A DNA stretch of 47,282 nt, taken from the NCBI GenBank assembly GCA_030157785.1, contig JAOAUC010000043.1, forward strand, positions 1-47,282. Reading direction: 5' to 3'. This stretch comes from Zoogloea oleivorans (GTDB taxonomy: Bacteria; Pseudomonadota; Gammaproteobacteria; Burkholderiales; Rhodocyclaceae). Each line of letters starts with the position of its first letter. The stretch's first letter is position 1. A model generated the notes under the pieces. The model was not told where the DNA came from. It saw only the letters and a list, made by a program, of their open reading frames with translations, and did not search any database. Positions 9,001-14,750 of the stretch are shown in pieces. The position numbers and the translations under genes are program-made.

Positions 9001-9710
9001 GTGTTGACCAGCGTTTCGCCTCCCTGGGACGCAAGAGTGAGCACGCCACCCCAGCTTGCCTGCAGCATCGTCGACGCAAAAGGCATCGCCTCGATGCTGC
9101 CCGTGGTGTATTCCAGATTCCAGTCACCGCCCAGCAACGCGCTACCGGTCAGATCGTCGCTGGCCGCCACATCGGCGCCGGTCAGTTGAGCCAGGGCGTC
9201 GACAAATGATTGGCCGTTTTCGTCTGCCGCCACATCACATCCGTAAAGCAGCAAGTCCGCATCGTTGGCGAGTGCGTTGCCCCAGGCAGAAATCTCGCCA
9301 GCCCGCCGGAACAACACACCGGCATCCAGCCGGGCTACGCCCAATTCGACGACGCCGTCACTGCCGTGCCCGATCACATGCACCGCTGACACATCGCTGC
9401 GCCCGGCGAGAGTTGCAGAAATTACCGAGATGCCGTCTTCGTCAGGCGCAATCAGAACCACCTCGATCGCCTTGCCAGCCCGTTGCTGGGCCGCCAGGTC
9501 GTCGAGAAGAGCCTGCACGTCGGGAAGGCGGGCATCAATGAACGCGATCTCGACGCCACTGCCCTGCTCCGCGTCACCGCTGGAATCAAGATGCTGATGA
9601 ATCCCCGCCAGCGCCGCAGCGGCGAGCCCTGTCGGCGTCGGATCAGCCGAATAGAGGATGCGCGACTCGAAGGTCTCGATCAGCGCCCGACGGTGGTGAC
9701 GGGTCTTCAT
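1..9710 (-). CDS. Giant LEPR-XLL/DUF4347 surface repeat protein (partial, runs off left edge)
   Basis: One open minus-strand frame runs from an ATG at 9710 to the window edge without a stop, so at least 3,236 residues are encoded. Residues 12-24 (ETFESRILYSADP) resemble the LEPR-XLL motif of very large surface proteins. Residues about 54-205 match DUF4347, with HVIGHGSDG and LLLYGCDVA. Then come about seven 54-56-aa repeats (residues 227-613), cadherin-like and calcium-adhesin-like modules ending in NDAP or NEAP, a CSLREA segment (SLREAI) followed by an NVIAGN-type parallel beta-helix (about residues 1255-1740), and a DNRLRE-like domain (about residues 2670-2855). There is no hydrophobic signal peptide at the N-terminus. 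It is the last visible gene of the exporter operon, 4 nt after the adaptor stop. The likely role is an exported adhesin or surface filament; that is inference. The C-terminus is not visible. Confidence 0.93.
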   Translation of the reverse strand, partial: MKTRHHRRALIETFESRILYSADPTPTGLAAAALAGIHQHLDSSGDAEQGSGVEIAFIDARLPDVQALLDDLAAQQRAGKAIEVVLIAPDEDGISVISATLAGRSDVSAVHVIGHGSDGVVELGVARLDAGVLFRRAGEISAWGNALANDADLLLYGCDVAADENGQSFVDALAQLTGADVAASDDLTGSALLGGDWNLEYTTGSIEAMPFASTMLQASWGGVLTLASQGGETLVNTTTSGSQEPMMGTKTVAMDANGNYVVVWQDGSGVDGSGIGIYAQRYNAAGTAQGAQFRVNTYTSGDQEWPEVAMDSSGNFVVVWQSVGQDGSNLGVYARRYNAAGTALDASEFRVAQTTTYDQAAPAVAVDGSGNFVVTWVSWNQDVANSWGVYARRFAANGTALSNEFLVNTYTAANQEVPSIAMDSTGKFVIAWSSDGQDGSTFGIYAQRFDAAGTKQGSEFRVNSTTADAQAFPSISMDTTGFVIVWQSNQQDGSNLGVYGQRYNAAGTALGGEFRINTTVTDAQTRVMVASSGAGGFLVTWNSNQQDGSLRGVYVRQYNSSGDALTGEVRVNTTTSGEQFYSSVAVDTKGHAVVVWGGNGSGDSDGVFMQRYASKSPPVLVISGSSATYVENAAAIYDAAATVTDDDTAVFNGGQLLYQITANGTATDELGIRNQGISAGQIGISGSNVTYGGVIIGTYSGSFGNGSTPLTVTFNSNATVAAVQALVRNITYRDASENPSTATRTVSLRVSDGSGEASAEAIVAMAVSAVNDAPVIGSNGGGATASVSVAENTTAVTTVTSSDVDGGTATYSLSGTDAAKFSINASGVLSFISAPNYEAPTDAGLNNVYDVTVQVSDGAGGSDTQAIAVTVANVNEAPLLNTTPAVALTAQQEDSGAPLGAVGTLISALVDYVDGTGWNNVTDEDAGASLGVAVVATNSTSGTWYYTVNGGSNWSTLGSVGAASARLLAADSLTRVYFVPNSNYNGTQANAVTIRAWDRSSGSNGSLADTTVSGGSSAFSSATDTVSLTINAVNDEQSITVNAGASLSEGSAGNVITAAMLTTSDVDNTAAQLTYTLTAIPTNGTLYRNGVALAGSGSFTQADINAGLVTYTQNGSESSGDSFAFSVNDGVGSTSSGSFIITINGVNDNAPVITSNGNGAPASISVAENTIAVTSVTATDADIPSGTLTYSLSAGVDKNKFSIDASTGVLRFLTAPDFENPTDSGGNNVYDLVVQVSDGSLTDTQSISVTVTNVASELVVTTTADQLGGDTSSIGALILDKGADGKISLREAIIAANNTAGADTITFDIADALVGGAHTINLASILPAITGTITIDGSTEPDWTTSGSKPVVVINGGGTVQDGLQLYTGSDGSTIRGLVIQNFTEDGIDMADSGGHRIVGNRIGTSADGTTAAPTNNAINLWGSSGNQIGGTGANDGNLLSGNYGPGLYLGNGSNNNLILGNLIGLNAAGTAALANQWHGVYLIDSNNNQFGGTSAAERNVIAGNASNGLYFGGASSGNVVQGNYIGLDASGSNAVGNGQAGVMLSAGASGNTIGGASAAAGNVIAGNTQYGVYLTGASTSGNLVRNNYIGVDAAGTAARSNGGFGVVVDALAANTTIADNLISGNTNASWSSAHGGIYLYADGVTIQGNTIGLGATGAVLGNGGGTGVTGGILSNSGSTNVLIGGTLAGQGNVIAGNIGPGVVVSTTTSATRVLGNSIYANTGLGIDLDASGVTANDAGDGDSGANALQNYPVIATAFADGAGQLFISGSLNSVANGYYRIEFFASASLDASGYGEGQRYLGFLNVATDASGNASVSTTLAVGVAEGEYLSATATQSVAGYASHSTTSEFSAGVAVTDFNDPPVLSPSGGGVAYVENQPAVMLDSGILVTDVDSTNFAGGTLTASLTAMGNSSDVLAIRNDGTGVGQIGLSGANLTYGGVVIGTVSGGTGGTPLVVSFNAAADLLAVQALARNLSFSSSGDAISDNTRTVRLVLVEGDGTTSNNVDISVLVEAVNDAPVINLPTAQSVAEDAAITFGTSTGNPVTIGDADALLAPVRVTFSAGNGVITLAGTAGLTFQAGDGTADGMIDISGTVADINTALDGMVFTPSSGFSGAAWLQIDLSDQGNSGTGGAQSDSEALMITVTPVNDAPSVSFISGNSNYPESAGPVIVAPTASISDVDSADFDGGRMVVYFSSNGQPEDRIAIRNEGSGAGQIAISSSSVVFNNMVVGDWAGGTDGSTPLIISFNSNATSAIVQAIARNITYENVSDAPSTAVRTMIGYVEDGDGGTSNVVGGTLTIIPSNDAPTLVSDGGDVIAIIFVAENTTAVSTVTAVDPDSTGLVYSLGGGADETAFSIDSVTGELRFVSAPNYENAIDANGDNVYEVIVRVVDSNSAADTQTLFVTVTNTNEAPLATITQPGYAATEQLSLALAGTGMSISDVDAGNAVIRATLDVASGVLAASAGSTGVTISGTGTASLTFEGTQAQINDLLAGNLGSSLAYLIDTDTPPASDTLTLAVDDLGSSGSGSSASGSAAVTINITAVNDAPDNTTPGAQVTAVSTALVFSVANGNSFSIADPDAGGAAIEASLIATHGTLTLGSIAGLTFSVGDGTVDSMLTFSGSLADINAALEGLTFTPATAYNGDATITLNASDQGNTGGGALTDSRLVHVQVGATRYQEGVDGYTGTQDTYVEDNTPTTAYGSATTVLTDDGSPLAQGLLKFDNLFGSAVGQIPFGATINSASLSFYVTNRDAADTISLYRMLSTWSESATWNTLGTGVQTNGSEAASSAETTFSSGTAGWNTISGLTATVQAWADGAANHGWAFITQNPGADNWAFASSEYGTVSLRPYLVINYTPPAVPVITSNGGGASASVVVNENTTAVTTVTATDADSAPAELSYRITGGDDQAKFTIDATTGVLLFTLAPDHEAPSDVGGDNIYNVIVEVSDGFVADTQAIAVTVSKVNETPGFTSLGGTVTYTEDGTPAVIDSDASIFDPDLSADNNFDGATLTLTRNGGANALDRFSASGNLAALTEGGSLLLGGVNVGTVTTNSAGTLSLTFNGNATQVRVNELMNSLAYVNASDTPPSSVQINWAFNDGNTGAQGSGGALAASGSSTVNITATNDAPTASNLNTAQSYTEDTTLALTAIVVGDVDSPNVTVTLTLSDLAAGSLNTATSGAVTSAFASGVWTASGAVADVNTQLASLSFTPSLNYNRPFTIATSVSDGSDTLHGS
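820..7400 (-). repeat. Dispersed cadherin-like modules in the giant gene (four copies)
   Basis: A module of about 105 residues beginning with SNGGGA-like sequence, continuing AENTTAVTTVTATD, then APxYExPxDxGG, NVYDVxVQVSDG and DTQxIxVTVTNVNE, is encoded four times: about 7390-7090, 6260-5940, 2810-2480 and 1130-820. Between them sit four copies of another module of about 130 residues, starting Y-x-E-x with a YGGVIIGT and FNSNAT core: about 7840-7440, 4100-3700, 3240-2850 and 780-400. Coordinates are approximate. These resemble cadherin and VCBS-type adhesion repeats of large bacterial adhesins. Confidence 0.75.
4500..5945 (-). other. CSLREA segment and parallel beta-helix block inside the giant gene
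   Basis: The translation reads SLREAIIAANNTAGADTI, the hallmark of the CSLREA domain, followed by many short turns of the form GNxIGLDAAGT, NVIAGN and GVYLTGAS. Such turns are typical of right-handed parallel beta-helices that are often carbohydrate-active or adhesive. The block interrupts the cadherin-like modules and is flanked by them on both sides, which suggests modular insertion. No catalytic residues could be identified by reading. Confidence 0.7.
7865..9030 (-). repeat. Tandem array of about seven 54-56-aa coding repeats
   Basis: Within the giant gene a unit of about 165 nt recurs in tandem. Each unit encodes a hydrophobic strand ending in W (FVVVWQS or FVIAWSS), then QDGS-x-x-GVYxQR, then YNAAGTALGxEF, then a VNTxTxxxQ stretch leading to VAMDxxG. 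Unit lengths read from the translation are 56, 56, 54, 55 and 55 residues, with more diverged units at each end. The periodicity suggests a beta-propeller or beta-solenoid-like fold, which is inference. The repeats keep the reading frame, so this is protein repetition, not a CRISPR or satellite. Confidence 0.85.
9632..9710 (-). other. LEPR-XLL-like N-terminal motif of the giant protein
   Basis: The first 26 residues contain a basic start (MKTRHHRR) and then FESRILYSADP, which aligns with the L-E-P-R-x-L-L-S-A-D pattern known from the starts of very large repeat proteins. Nothing here resembles the hydrophobic core of a Sec or Tat signal. I infer that it marks the protein for the exporter encoded upstream. 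The motif is a variant (FESR rather than LEPR), so the name is by similarity only. Confidence 0.7.
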
Positions 9711-9714
9711 CCGC

Positions 9715-10638
9715 TCAGCGACGCTGTTTGTCTTTGCTCAGGCCGAGGCTAGACTCCATGCGCAGTCCACCCACGCTACGCGTGGCAAAACGCTCGGCAC
9801 TACCTGCAGCAGACGGCGCAGACTCGGCGAAAGTGATCCGGCAGCGCAAACCCGCCGGCAATTGATGGCTGGCATTGGGCAACGACAAACGCACCCGAAA
9901 GGTATTGCTGGCAGCATCCACGACCTTGTCCACCAGCGTCACCATTGCATCGACAGCCTGTACGTTAGGCAGATCCGGTTTGACGCTTGCTACATCGCCC
10001 ACCTGGATGGCGCCAAAACGGGCCGACGGCACGATCACCTCGACCCGCAAAGGGTCGATCTTCGCGACCCGGAAAACCGGTTTCTCCTCGACGCGCTCGC
10101 CGACCGATAAGTAACGCTCGACCACCACTCCGTCAAATGGGCTGCGGATCGTGCGCAATCCGACCTGGGCCTGCGCTACACCCAGCTCACGGCCCCACAC
10201 CCGCTGCTGCTCGCGTGCCTGGGCCAGCTTCTGATCGGCCATCTGAAGCTCCGTCCGGGCCTGATCCAGCGCCTGCTGGGCAATGAAGTTGCGGGCCAGG
10301 AGGTCTTCCGCCCGCCCCATTTTTTTCTGTGCAAAATCCCGGTTGGCCTCGGCAGAGCGCAAGTCGGCATCAGCCGTTGCGCGAGTCCGCGCCACCTCGG
10401 CCGTCGCGCGCTCCACATCGCTGCGCAGCACGCCCAGAACCTGCCCCTTGCGAACCAGGTCGCCCCGGTCGGCCTTGAGACCTTCCAATACGCCAATGAC
10501 CGGGCTGCCCAGATCCGCCACCTTATCTGGCTCGATCAGACAGCCCAGCGTCTGTGGCCCGGCGGGCGGCGCTGCGGCAAGGGCAAGGCCGACGCAAGAA
10601 GCGCAAAGCCAAGCCAGAATCCATCTGTGCATTCTCAT
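9715..10638 (-). CDS. Periplasmic adaptor (RND/HlyD-type membrane fusion protein)
   Basis: 307 residues from the ATG at 10638; a second ATG at 10632 is also possible. The start overlaps the SecA-like stop as TAATG and follows a GGAG, so a longer frame reaching 10959 is rejected. Residues 1-22 are a clear signal peptide (WILAWLCASCVGLALA). The mature part has a split lipoyl domain (VIGVLEGLKADRGDLVRKGQ and IRSPFDGVVVERY), a long coiled-coil hairpin rich in Ala, Arg, Glu and Gln, and a beta-barrel region (residues 200-275). This is the architecture of periplasmic adaptors of RND pumps. No RND pump is present; its neighbours are the SecA-like ATPase and the giant protein. I infer a link between the inner-membrane exporter and an outer-membrane channel. 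Confidence 0.88.
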   Translation of the reverse strand: MRMHRWILAWLCASCVGLALAAAPPAGPQTLGCLIEPDKVADLGSPVIGVLEGLKADRGDLVRKGQVLGVLRSDVERATAEVARTRATADADLRSAEANRDFAQKKMGRAEDLLARNFIAQQALDQARTELQMADQKLAQAREQQRVWGRELGVAQAQVGLRTIRSPFDGVVVERYLSVGERVEEKPVFRVAKIDPLRVEVIVPSARFGAIQVGDVASVKPDLPNVQAVDAMVTLVDKVVDAASNTFRVRLSLPNASHQLPAGLRCRITFAESAPSAAGSAERFATRSVGGLRMESSLGLSKDKQRR

Positions 10639-12593
10639 TATTCTCCGGGACCGCCAAAGGAAAGCCCCCGCTCCCACTCCCGATCCGCCAGCAACAGACC
10701 ACTGCGGGCGCGCCGTTCCTGGTGCGCCTGCCTCCATTGATGCCATGCCAGCATCGCCCTCAAACACGCAGGGCTTACCAGCAAGCGTTGCATTGCATCC
10801 CTTCCACACCACTTGGCCACAACGCCCAGCAAAGGCAATTCGGCCACCCGCGGCGTCTCCAGGCTGATCCACGTTTCCACGCTGCCCGGATCGCCCTGCC
10901 GGGCACAGCGCCCTTCGAGTTGCCGGTCGATCCGTCTTGACGCATTGACCTGACAGCACATCACGTGAAGTCCCCCTGCTGCTGCGACACCGGCAGCCAA
11001 CGGAATATCCGTTCCCCGCCCAGCCATGTTCGTTGCAACTGTCACCTGCCCGGCCTCGCCAGCGCAGGCCACAATCGCCGCCTCTTCAGCATCGAAACGG
11101 GCATTCAAAACCGTATGTGGAATGCCCGCTGCCACAAGACATGCCGAGAGTGACTCCGACTCGGCCACCGATGAGGTTCCCACCAGCACCGGTTGCCCCG
11201 CCTCACGGCACTCTGCGAGCCTGTCGGCGACAGCACCCCACAAGGCGCTTCTACTGTCATATATACGGCAGGCAAGGGTTTTCCTTGAGCTGACTTTGCG
11301 TGAAGAAACGCACACGACATCAAGTCCATACACCTCCCGCAGTTCACCCCGGGCCTCCTTGAGGGTGCCGCTCATGCCACCAAGGCGGTGATAGCGCGGA
11401 AAGAAACGCTGAAAAGTGATCTGCGCCAAGGTCTCGGTACCTGGGGACGGACGCAGCCCCTCCTTCAGTTCGACCAGCGTATGCAAGCCCCGTGACCACA
11501 CCCTCCCGGGGGCAGCCCGCCCGGTAATTTCATCGATGATTTCGATTGCCCCGTCCCGCACCAGATAGCTCACATCCCGCCGATAGACGTGGGCTGCCGC
11601 AAGGGCCATGCTCACCACCTCTTCTCGCAGACGGGCCGACCGCCAGCGCCCCCCCAGGGCTGCTGCCTTCTCGCTCAGTGCGCTGCGGCCTGCCGTGGTG
11701 AGCTCGACGCGCTGCCCGACGCCGTCGATCCGGAAATCCCGCGTTTCCTGCAGCCCCGTCGCCAAGGTCCAGGCCTGCCAGAAGAAGGCGCGCCCGGCAC
11801 TGTCACGAACCTGCCGCGACAGGATCAACGGCATCATTGCCTCATCAATCAAAAGGCTATCCGCTTCGTCCACAATGGCCATGCACAAGCCGCGCAGCAA
11901 GGACCGCTTGCCTTCGGTCTCCCGCAGGGCGGCTACCCGGCGTTGCAGATCACTGCGCGCAAAACGCCGCTGCAGCCCGTCGCGCAAGTAATCAAAAACC
12001 ACCTCGCGGGCCGTTACATAGCAAATGGAAGCCCCATACGCGACGCGACGTTGCCCCTCATCCATGGGTCCGGTAACAAAGCCCACTTGCAGGCCAAGAC
12101 GGTTAAACAACGGGGCCAGATTCCGGGCATCCCGCTCCACGAGATAGTCGTTGGCCGTGAGCACATGTACCGGCGTGCCGGCCAGGGCACCCACCGCTGC
12201 GGCCAGCGCTGCAGCCAGGGTCTTGCCCTCCCCCGTCGCCATCTCGGCCAGGCGGTTGTCCAGCATGATCAAGGCTGCGCGGATCTGGGTGTCGTAGGCG
12301 TCCATCCCCAAACTGCGACGCGCCGCATCGACGGTCGCGGCTAGCGCTTCCACGACCCGTTCCGCAGCAAGTCCGTCGCGCCCGATTCGGGCTTGTACGG
12401 CCTTTAGGCGCGCGGAAAACGCAGCGTCGTCCAGCTCCCGCCAGGCTATTAACGCATCCCGCACGGCATCGACTTGCTTTCCGTAAGGGGCCCGCTCCCA
12501 TGGCCAGCGGACCCGGGGGGGCTCGCGACGCTCCGGGTAAGCCCCCCAGACCATACCGGGCAGAGGCACACGGGCTTCGAGCAGGTGGATCAT
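10638..12593 (-). CDS. Shortened SecA-like ATPase of the exporter operon
   Basis: 651 residues from the ATG at 12593, which overlaps the upstream TGA as ATGA; a start at 12644 would add 17 residues. SecA signatures are in order: MDAYDTQ, Walker A EMATGEGKT (residues about 117-125), Walker B VDEADSLLIDEA (241-252), RDVSYLVRDG and IIDEITGR (340-359), GGMSGTL, NMAGRGTDI (522-530) and GRCARQGDPGS (561-571). Both motor halves are intact. Housekeeping SecA is usually about 850-900 residues. Here the stretch between LIDEA and RDVSY, where the preprotein-binding domain lies, is roughly half length, and only about 80 residues follow the GDPGS motif, so the scaffold/wing region is reduced and the C-terminal zinc-binding tail is absent. 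I infer a dedicated motor for exporting the giant protein. Confidence 0.9.
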   Translation of the reverse strand: MIHLLEARVPLPGMVWGAYPERREPPRVRWPWERAPYGKQVDAVRDALIAWRELDDAAFSARLKAVQARIGRDGLAAERVVEALAATVDAARRSLGMDAYDTQIRAALIMLDNRLAEMATGEGKTLAAALAAAVGALAGTPVHVLTANDYLVERDARNLAPLFNRLGLQVGFVTGPMDEGQRRVAYGASICYVTAREVVFDYLRDGLQRRFARSDLQRRVAALRETEGKRSLLRGLCMAIVDEADSLLIDEAMMPLILSRQVRDSAGRAFFWQAWTLATGLQETRDFRIDGVGQRVELTTAGRSALSEKAAALGGRWRSARLREEVVSMALAAAHVYRRDVSYLVRDGAIEIIDEITGRAAPGRVWSRGLHTLVELKEGLRPSPGTETLAQITFQRFFPRYHRLGGMSGTLKEARGELREVYGLDVVCVSSRKVSSRKTLACRIYDSRSALWGAVADRLAECREAGQPVLVGTSSVAESESLSACLVAAGIPHTVLNARFDAEEAAIVACAGEAGQVTVATNMAGRGTDIPLAAGVAAAGGLHVMCCQVNASRRIDRQLEGRCARQGDPGSVETWISLETPRVAELPLLGVVAKWCGRDAMQRLLVSPACLRAMLAWHQWRQAHQERRARSGLLLADREWERGLSFGGPGE

Positions 12594-14737
12594 GCCGTCG
12601 GGTCGAAACGGCGCAGGAAGAGCTGTTTCAGGCGACGCCCCCACTGGACAACAAGCGGCGTCCAGCCGTGGTCAAAGCGCACCCAGGCGCGGCCGCCGGC
12701 CCGCTCCTGGACGCGACCATCCAGTACCACGTCGAAGACAAATACCGGCGTTGGGGTCTGCAGATGATCCTTGTCCGCCGGATCCACCGGAAAGCTGCCG
12801 CCGGCATGCTCGCCGAGGGCCGCACTGGGCAGCTTCTCGGTGGCGGCCGGAACGGTTCGCAGCAGGCGTGCAGGTATCGACTCGCCAGGCTGCTCAGCCA
12901 GTTGTACCGTCACGCCCCGGGTATCGCCGCGCACCAGCGCCGCTACGTCCTGTTCGACCGCAACCCGCAAACTGGCTGGTTCACCGGTCAATATGTGCCC
13001 AAGCAGCGCTCCGCGGGGCACAAAAGCCCCTTCCGTGTCGGACTGTCGGGGCATCACCAGCATCCCCGTCACGCCGGCCCGCAGGACCAGCAAACCCTGA
13101 AGCTCCTGGACACGGGCCAGCTGAGCCTTGACCCGGCTGATCTCCTCGGCCACGTTGCCGGCCTTCACCGGGTCGCGCAGCATGGCTTGGTAAAGATCGG
13201 CATCGAGGGCATTGAGCTGACTGTTCAGCCTGGCAGAATCGGCAAGCAGCCGGCTATCCTCGAGTCGGACCAGCACCTGGCCGGCCTCTACCCGATCACC
13301 GTGACGGGCCTCAAGAGAGACAATGAAACCCTCGGCGCCCGTTCGCAACTGGGCCTGCTCGGGAATCCACACCACGCCTTGCGCCACGCTTGCAAAAGGA
13401 AAAGGCACGCCAGCCAACAACACCAGCAAACCAACACTGATTCCCGCCCCGGTACGCAGAACCCGGCGTCGCATGACTTCGGGCAGTGCCATTTGCAAAA
13501 GATTGCGCCAAACCAGGAAAGCCGGCTTGAGGACTATCGCAAACGCCACCCCCGCGCCCGCCAGCAGCCCCAGAACCATCGACCAGCTACCGATCCAGCT
13601 CACAATCGCCAGTGAAATGCCAACCCGGTACACACCGGAAAGCGGGGCGTAAAAGTACAACCAGGGTTTCTCCCCGCGGCCAGGCTCCGGCGAGGGCACA
13701 TTCGGAATTCCCACCACACGGTTAAGAAGCACGTAGCGCCACCAGGCCTTGCTGCGCGTCGCCAGGTTGGGCAAGTCAAGGGCATCGCAAAGAACGTAGT
13801 AACCATCAAAGCGCAGCAGCGGATTACCATTGAAGAGCACCGTCGACACTCCCCCAATCACGGCTACCACCAGCGCTGTGTCCCGCACCAGACCTGGCTC
13901 GACAAGCAACCACACGATCAGTGCCATAGCGGCAATGGCCATCTCGGTAATGATCCCGGCTGCGCTCACGACCATCCGCTGGGCCGAATACCGGAAGGCC
14001 GACGCCGCCGATGCATCGACAAAGGGGGCCGGCGTCAGGAGCATCAGGCTGATGCCAACCTGATGCACCTCGCCGCCAAACCGGCGCACGGCCAATGCGT
14101 GGGAAAGCTCGTGAATCGCCTTGATCGGCGGATACAGCAGCCAGGCGATCAACATGAACCGCGGCGTTCCCATCCAGGTTCGGGCGTGGGATTCGAGTTC
14201 GCTGAAATTCATTGCCGCAATCGACAGCCCGACCAGCAAAAGCGTTAGCCAAGCAAGCAGCAGGGGCCATGAAAACAGCACGCGAAGCCAGGGCTCGAAG
14301 CGATCCAGCAGCGCGCTCGGATCCCCCAGACGCACCCGGAACGCCAACGGATTGACGGCCAGACGGCGCTCCCGGCGCTGCTCCTGCTGCTCCCGGTGAA
14401 AGATTGCTTCCACATCGGGCGTGATTTCACACTGGACAAGGCCACGCTGGTTCAAATGGACGAGCAGACGCACGATCTCGTCCTGTGTCAGGGCCGCATC
14501 CGGGTCGTGGGCGTGCAGGGCCTCGCTGACGGCGTCAACCGTGTGGCGGCCATCGCAACGACCGACGAAGGCGTAGGCCGCCGCATTCATCCGGTGAAAA
14601 CGCCCGCTGACCGGATCGGCCAGTACGTACCAGACCTCATCCCGGTAGATCTGCCGCGTGACCCGCACCTGCGAACGGAGACGCGGATGCAGACCCGCTA
14701 CCCGGTACCACTGGTTGCTGAAGACGCTCACGTTCAT
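12590..14737 (-). CDS. PqqD-like / M50 zinc metalloprotease / HlyD fusion membrane protein
   Basis: 715 residues. Residues about 32-105 form a PqqD-like winged-helix domain (YVLADPVSGRFHRMN). A membrane region with several helices starts near residue 150 and carries HELSH at 209-213, the HExxH zinc site, plus NPLLRFDGYY with D311 as the likely third ligand. These are hallmarks of M50/site-2-protease-type proteins annotated as putative peptide zinc metalloproteases. After a helix at about 432-450, residues 455-610 form a periplasmic HlyD-like lipoyl and coiled-coil region. PqqD-like domains bind leader peptides in RiPP pathways, so this one may read the N-terminus of the giant protein; that is inference. 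Whether the protease acts in cleavage or only as a membrane scaffold is unknown. Its stop overlaps the SecA-like ATG. Confidence 0.9.
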   Translation of the reverse strand: MNVSVFSNQWYRVAGLHPRLRSQVRVTRQIYRDEVWYVLADPVSGRFHRMNAAAYAFVGRCDGRHTVDAVSEALHAHDPDAALTQDEIVRLLVHLNQRGLVQCEITPDVEAIFHREQQEQRRERRLAVNPLAFRVRLGDPSALLDRFEPWLRVLFSWPLLLAWLTLLLVGLSIAAMNFSELESHARTWMGTPRFMLIAWLLYPPIKAIHELSHALAVRRFGGEVHQVGISLMLLTPAPFVDASAASAFRYSAQRMVVSAAGIITEMAIAAMALIVWLLVEPGLVRDTALVVAVIGGVSTVLFNGNPLLRFDGYYVLCDALDLPNLATRSKAWWRYVLLNRVVGIPNVPSPEPGRGEKPWLYFYAPLSGVYRVGISLAIVSWIGSWSMVLGLLAGAGVAFAIVLKPAFLVWRNLLQMALPEVMRRRVLRTGAGISVGLLVLLAGVPFPFASVAQGVVWIPEQAQLRTGAEGFIVSLEARHGDRVEAGQVLVRLEDSRLLADSARLNSQLNALDADLYQAMLRDPVKAGNVAEEISRVKAQLARVQELQGLLVLRAGVTGMLVMPRQSDTEGAFVPRGALLGHILTGEPASLRVAVEQDVAALVRGDTRGVTVQLAEQPGESIPARLLRTVPAATEKLPSAALGEHAGGSFPVDPADKDHLQTPTPVFVFDVVLDGRVQERAGGRAWVRFDHGWTPLVVQWGRRLKQLFLRRFDPTA

Positions 14738-14750
14738 GGGAGGGGATTCA

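Noticed and set aside
7865..9030. CRISPR array suggested by regular spacing
   Set aside because: Units are about 165 nt, coding, in frame and diverged, with no short identical repeats or spacers.
10638..12593. Housekeeping secA
   Set aside because: Too short, lacks the C-terminal zinc tail, has a reduced preprotein-binding stretch and sits in an exporter operon.
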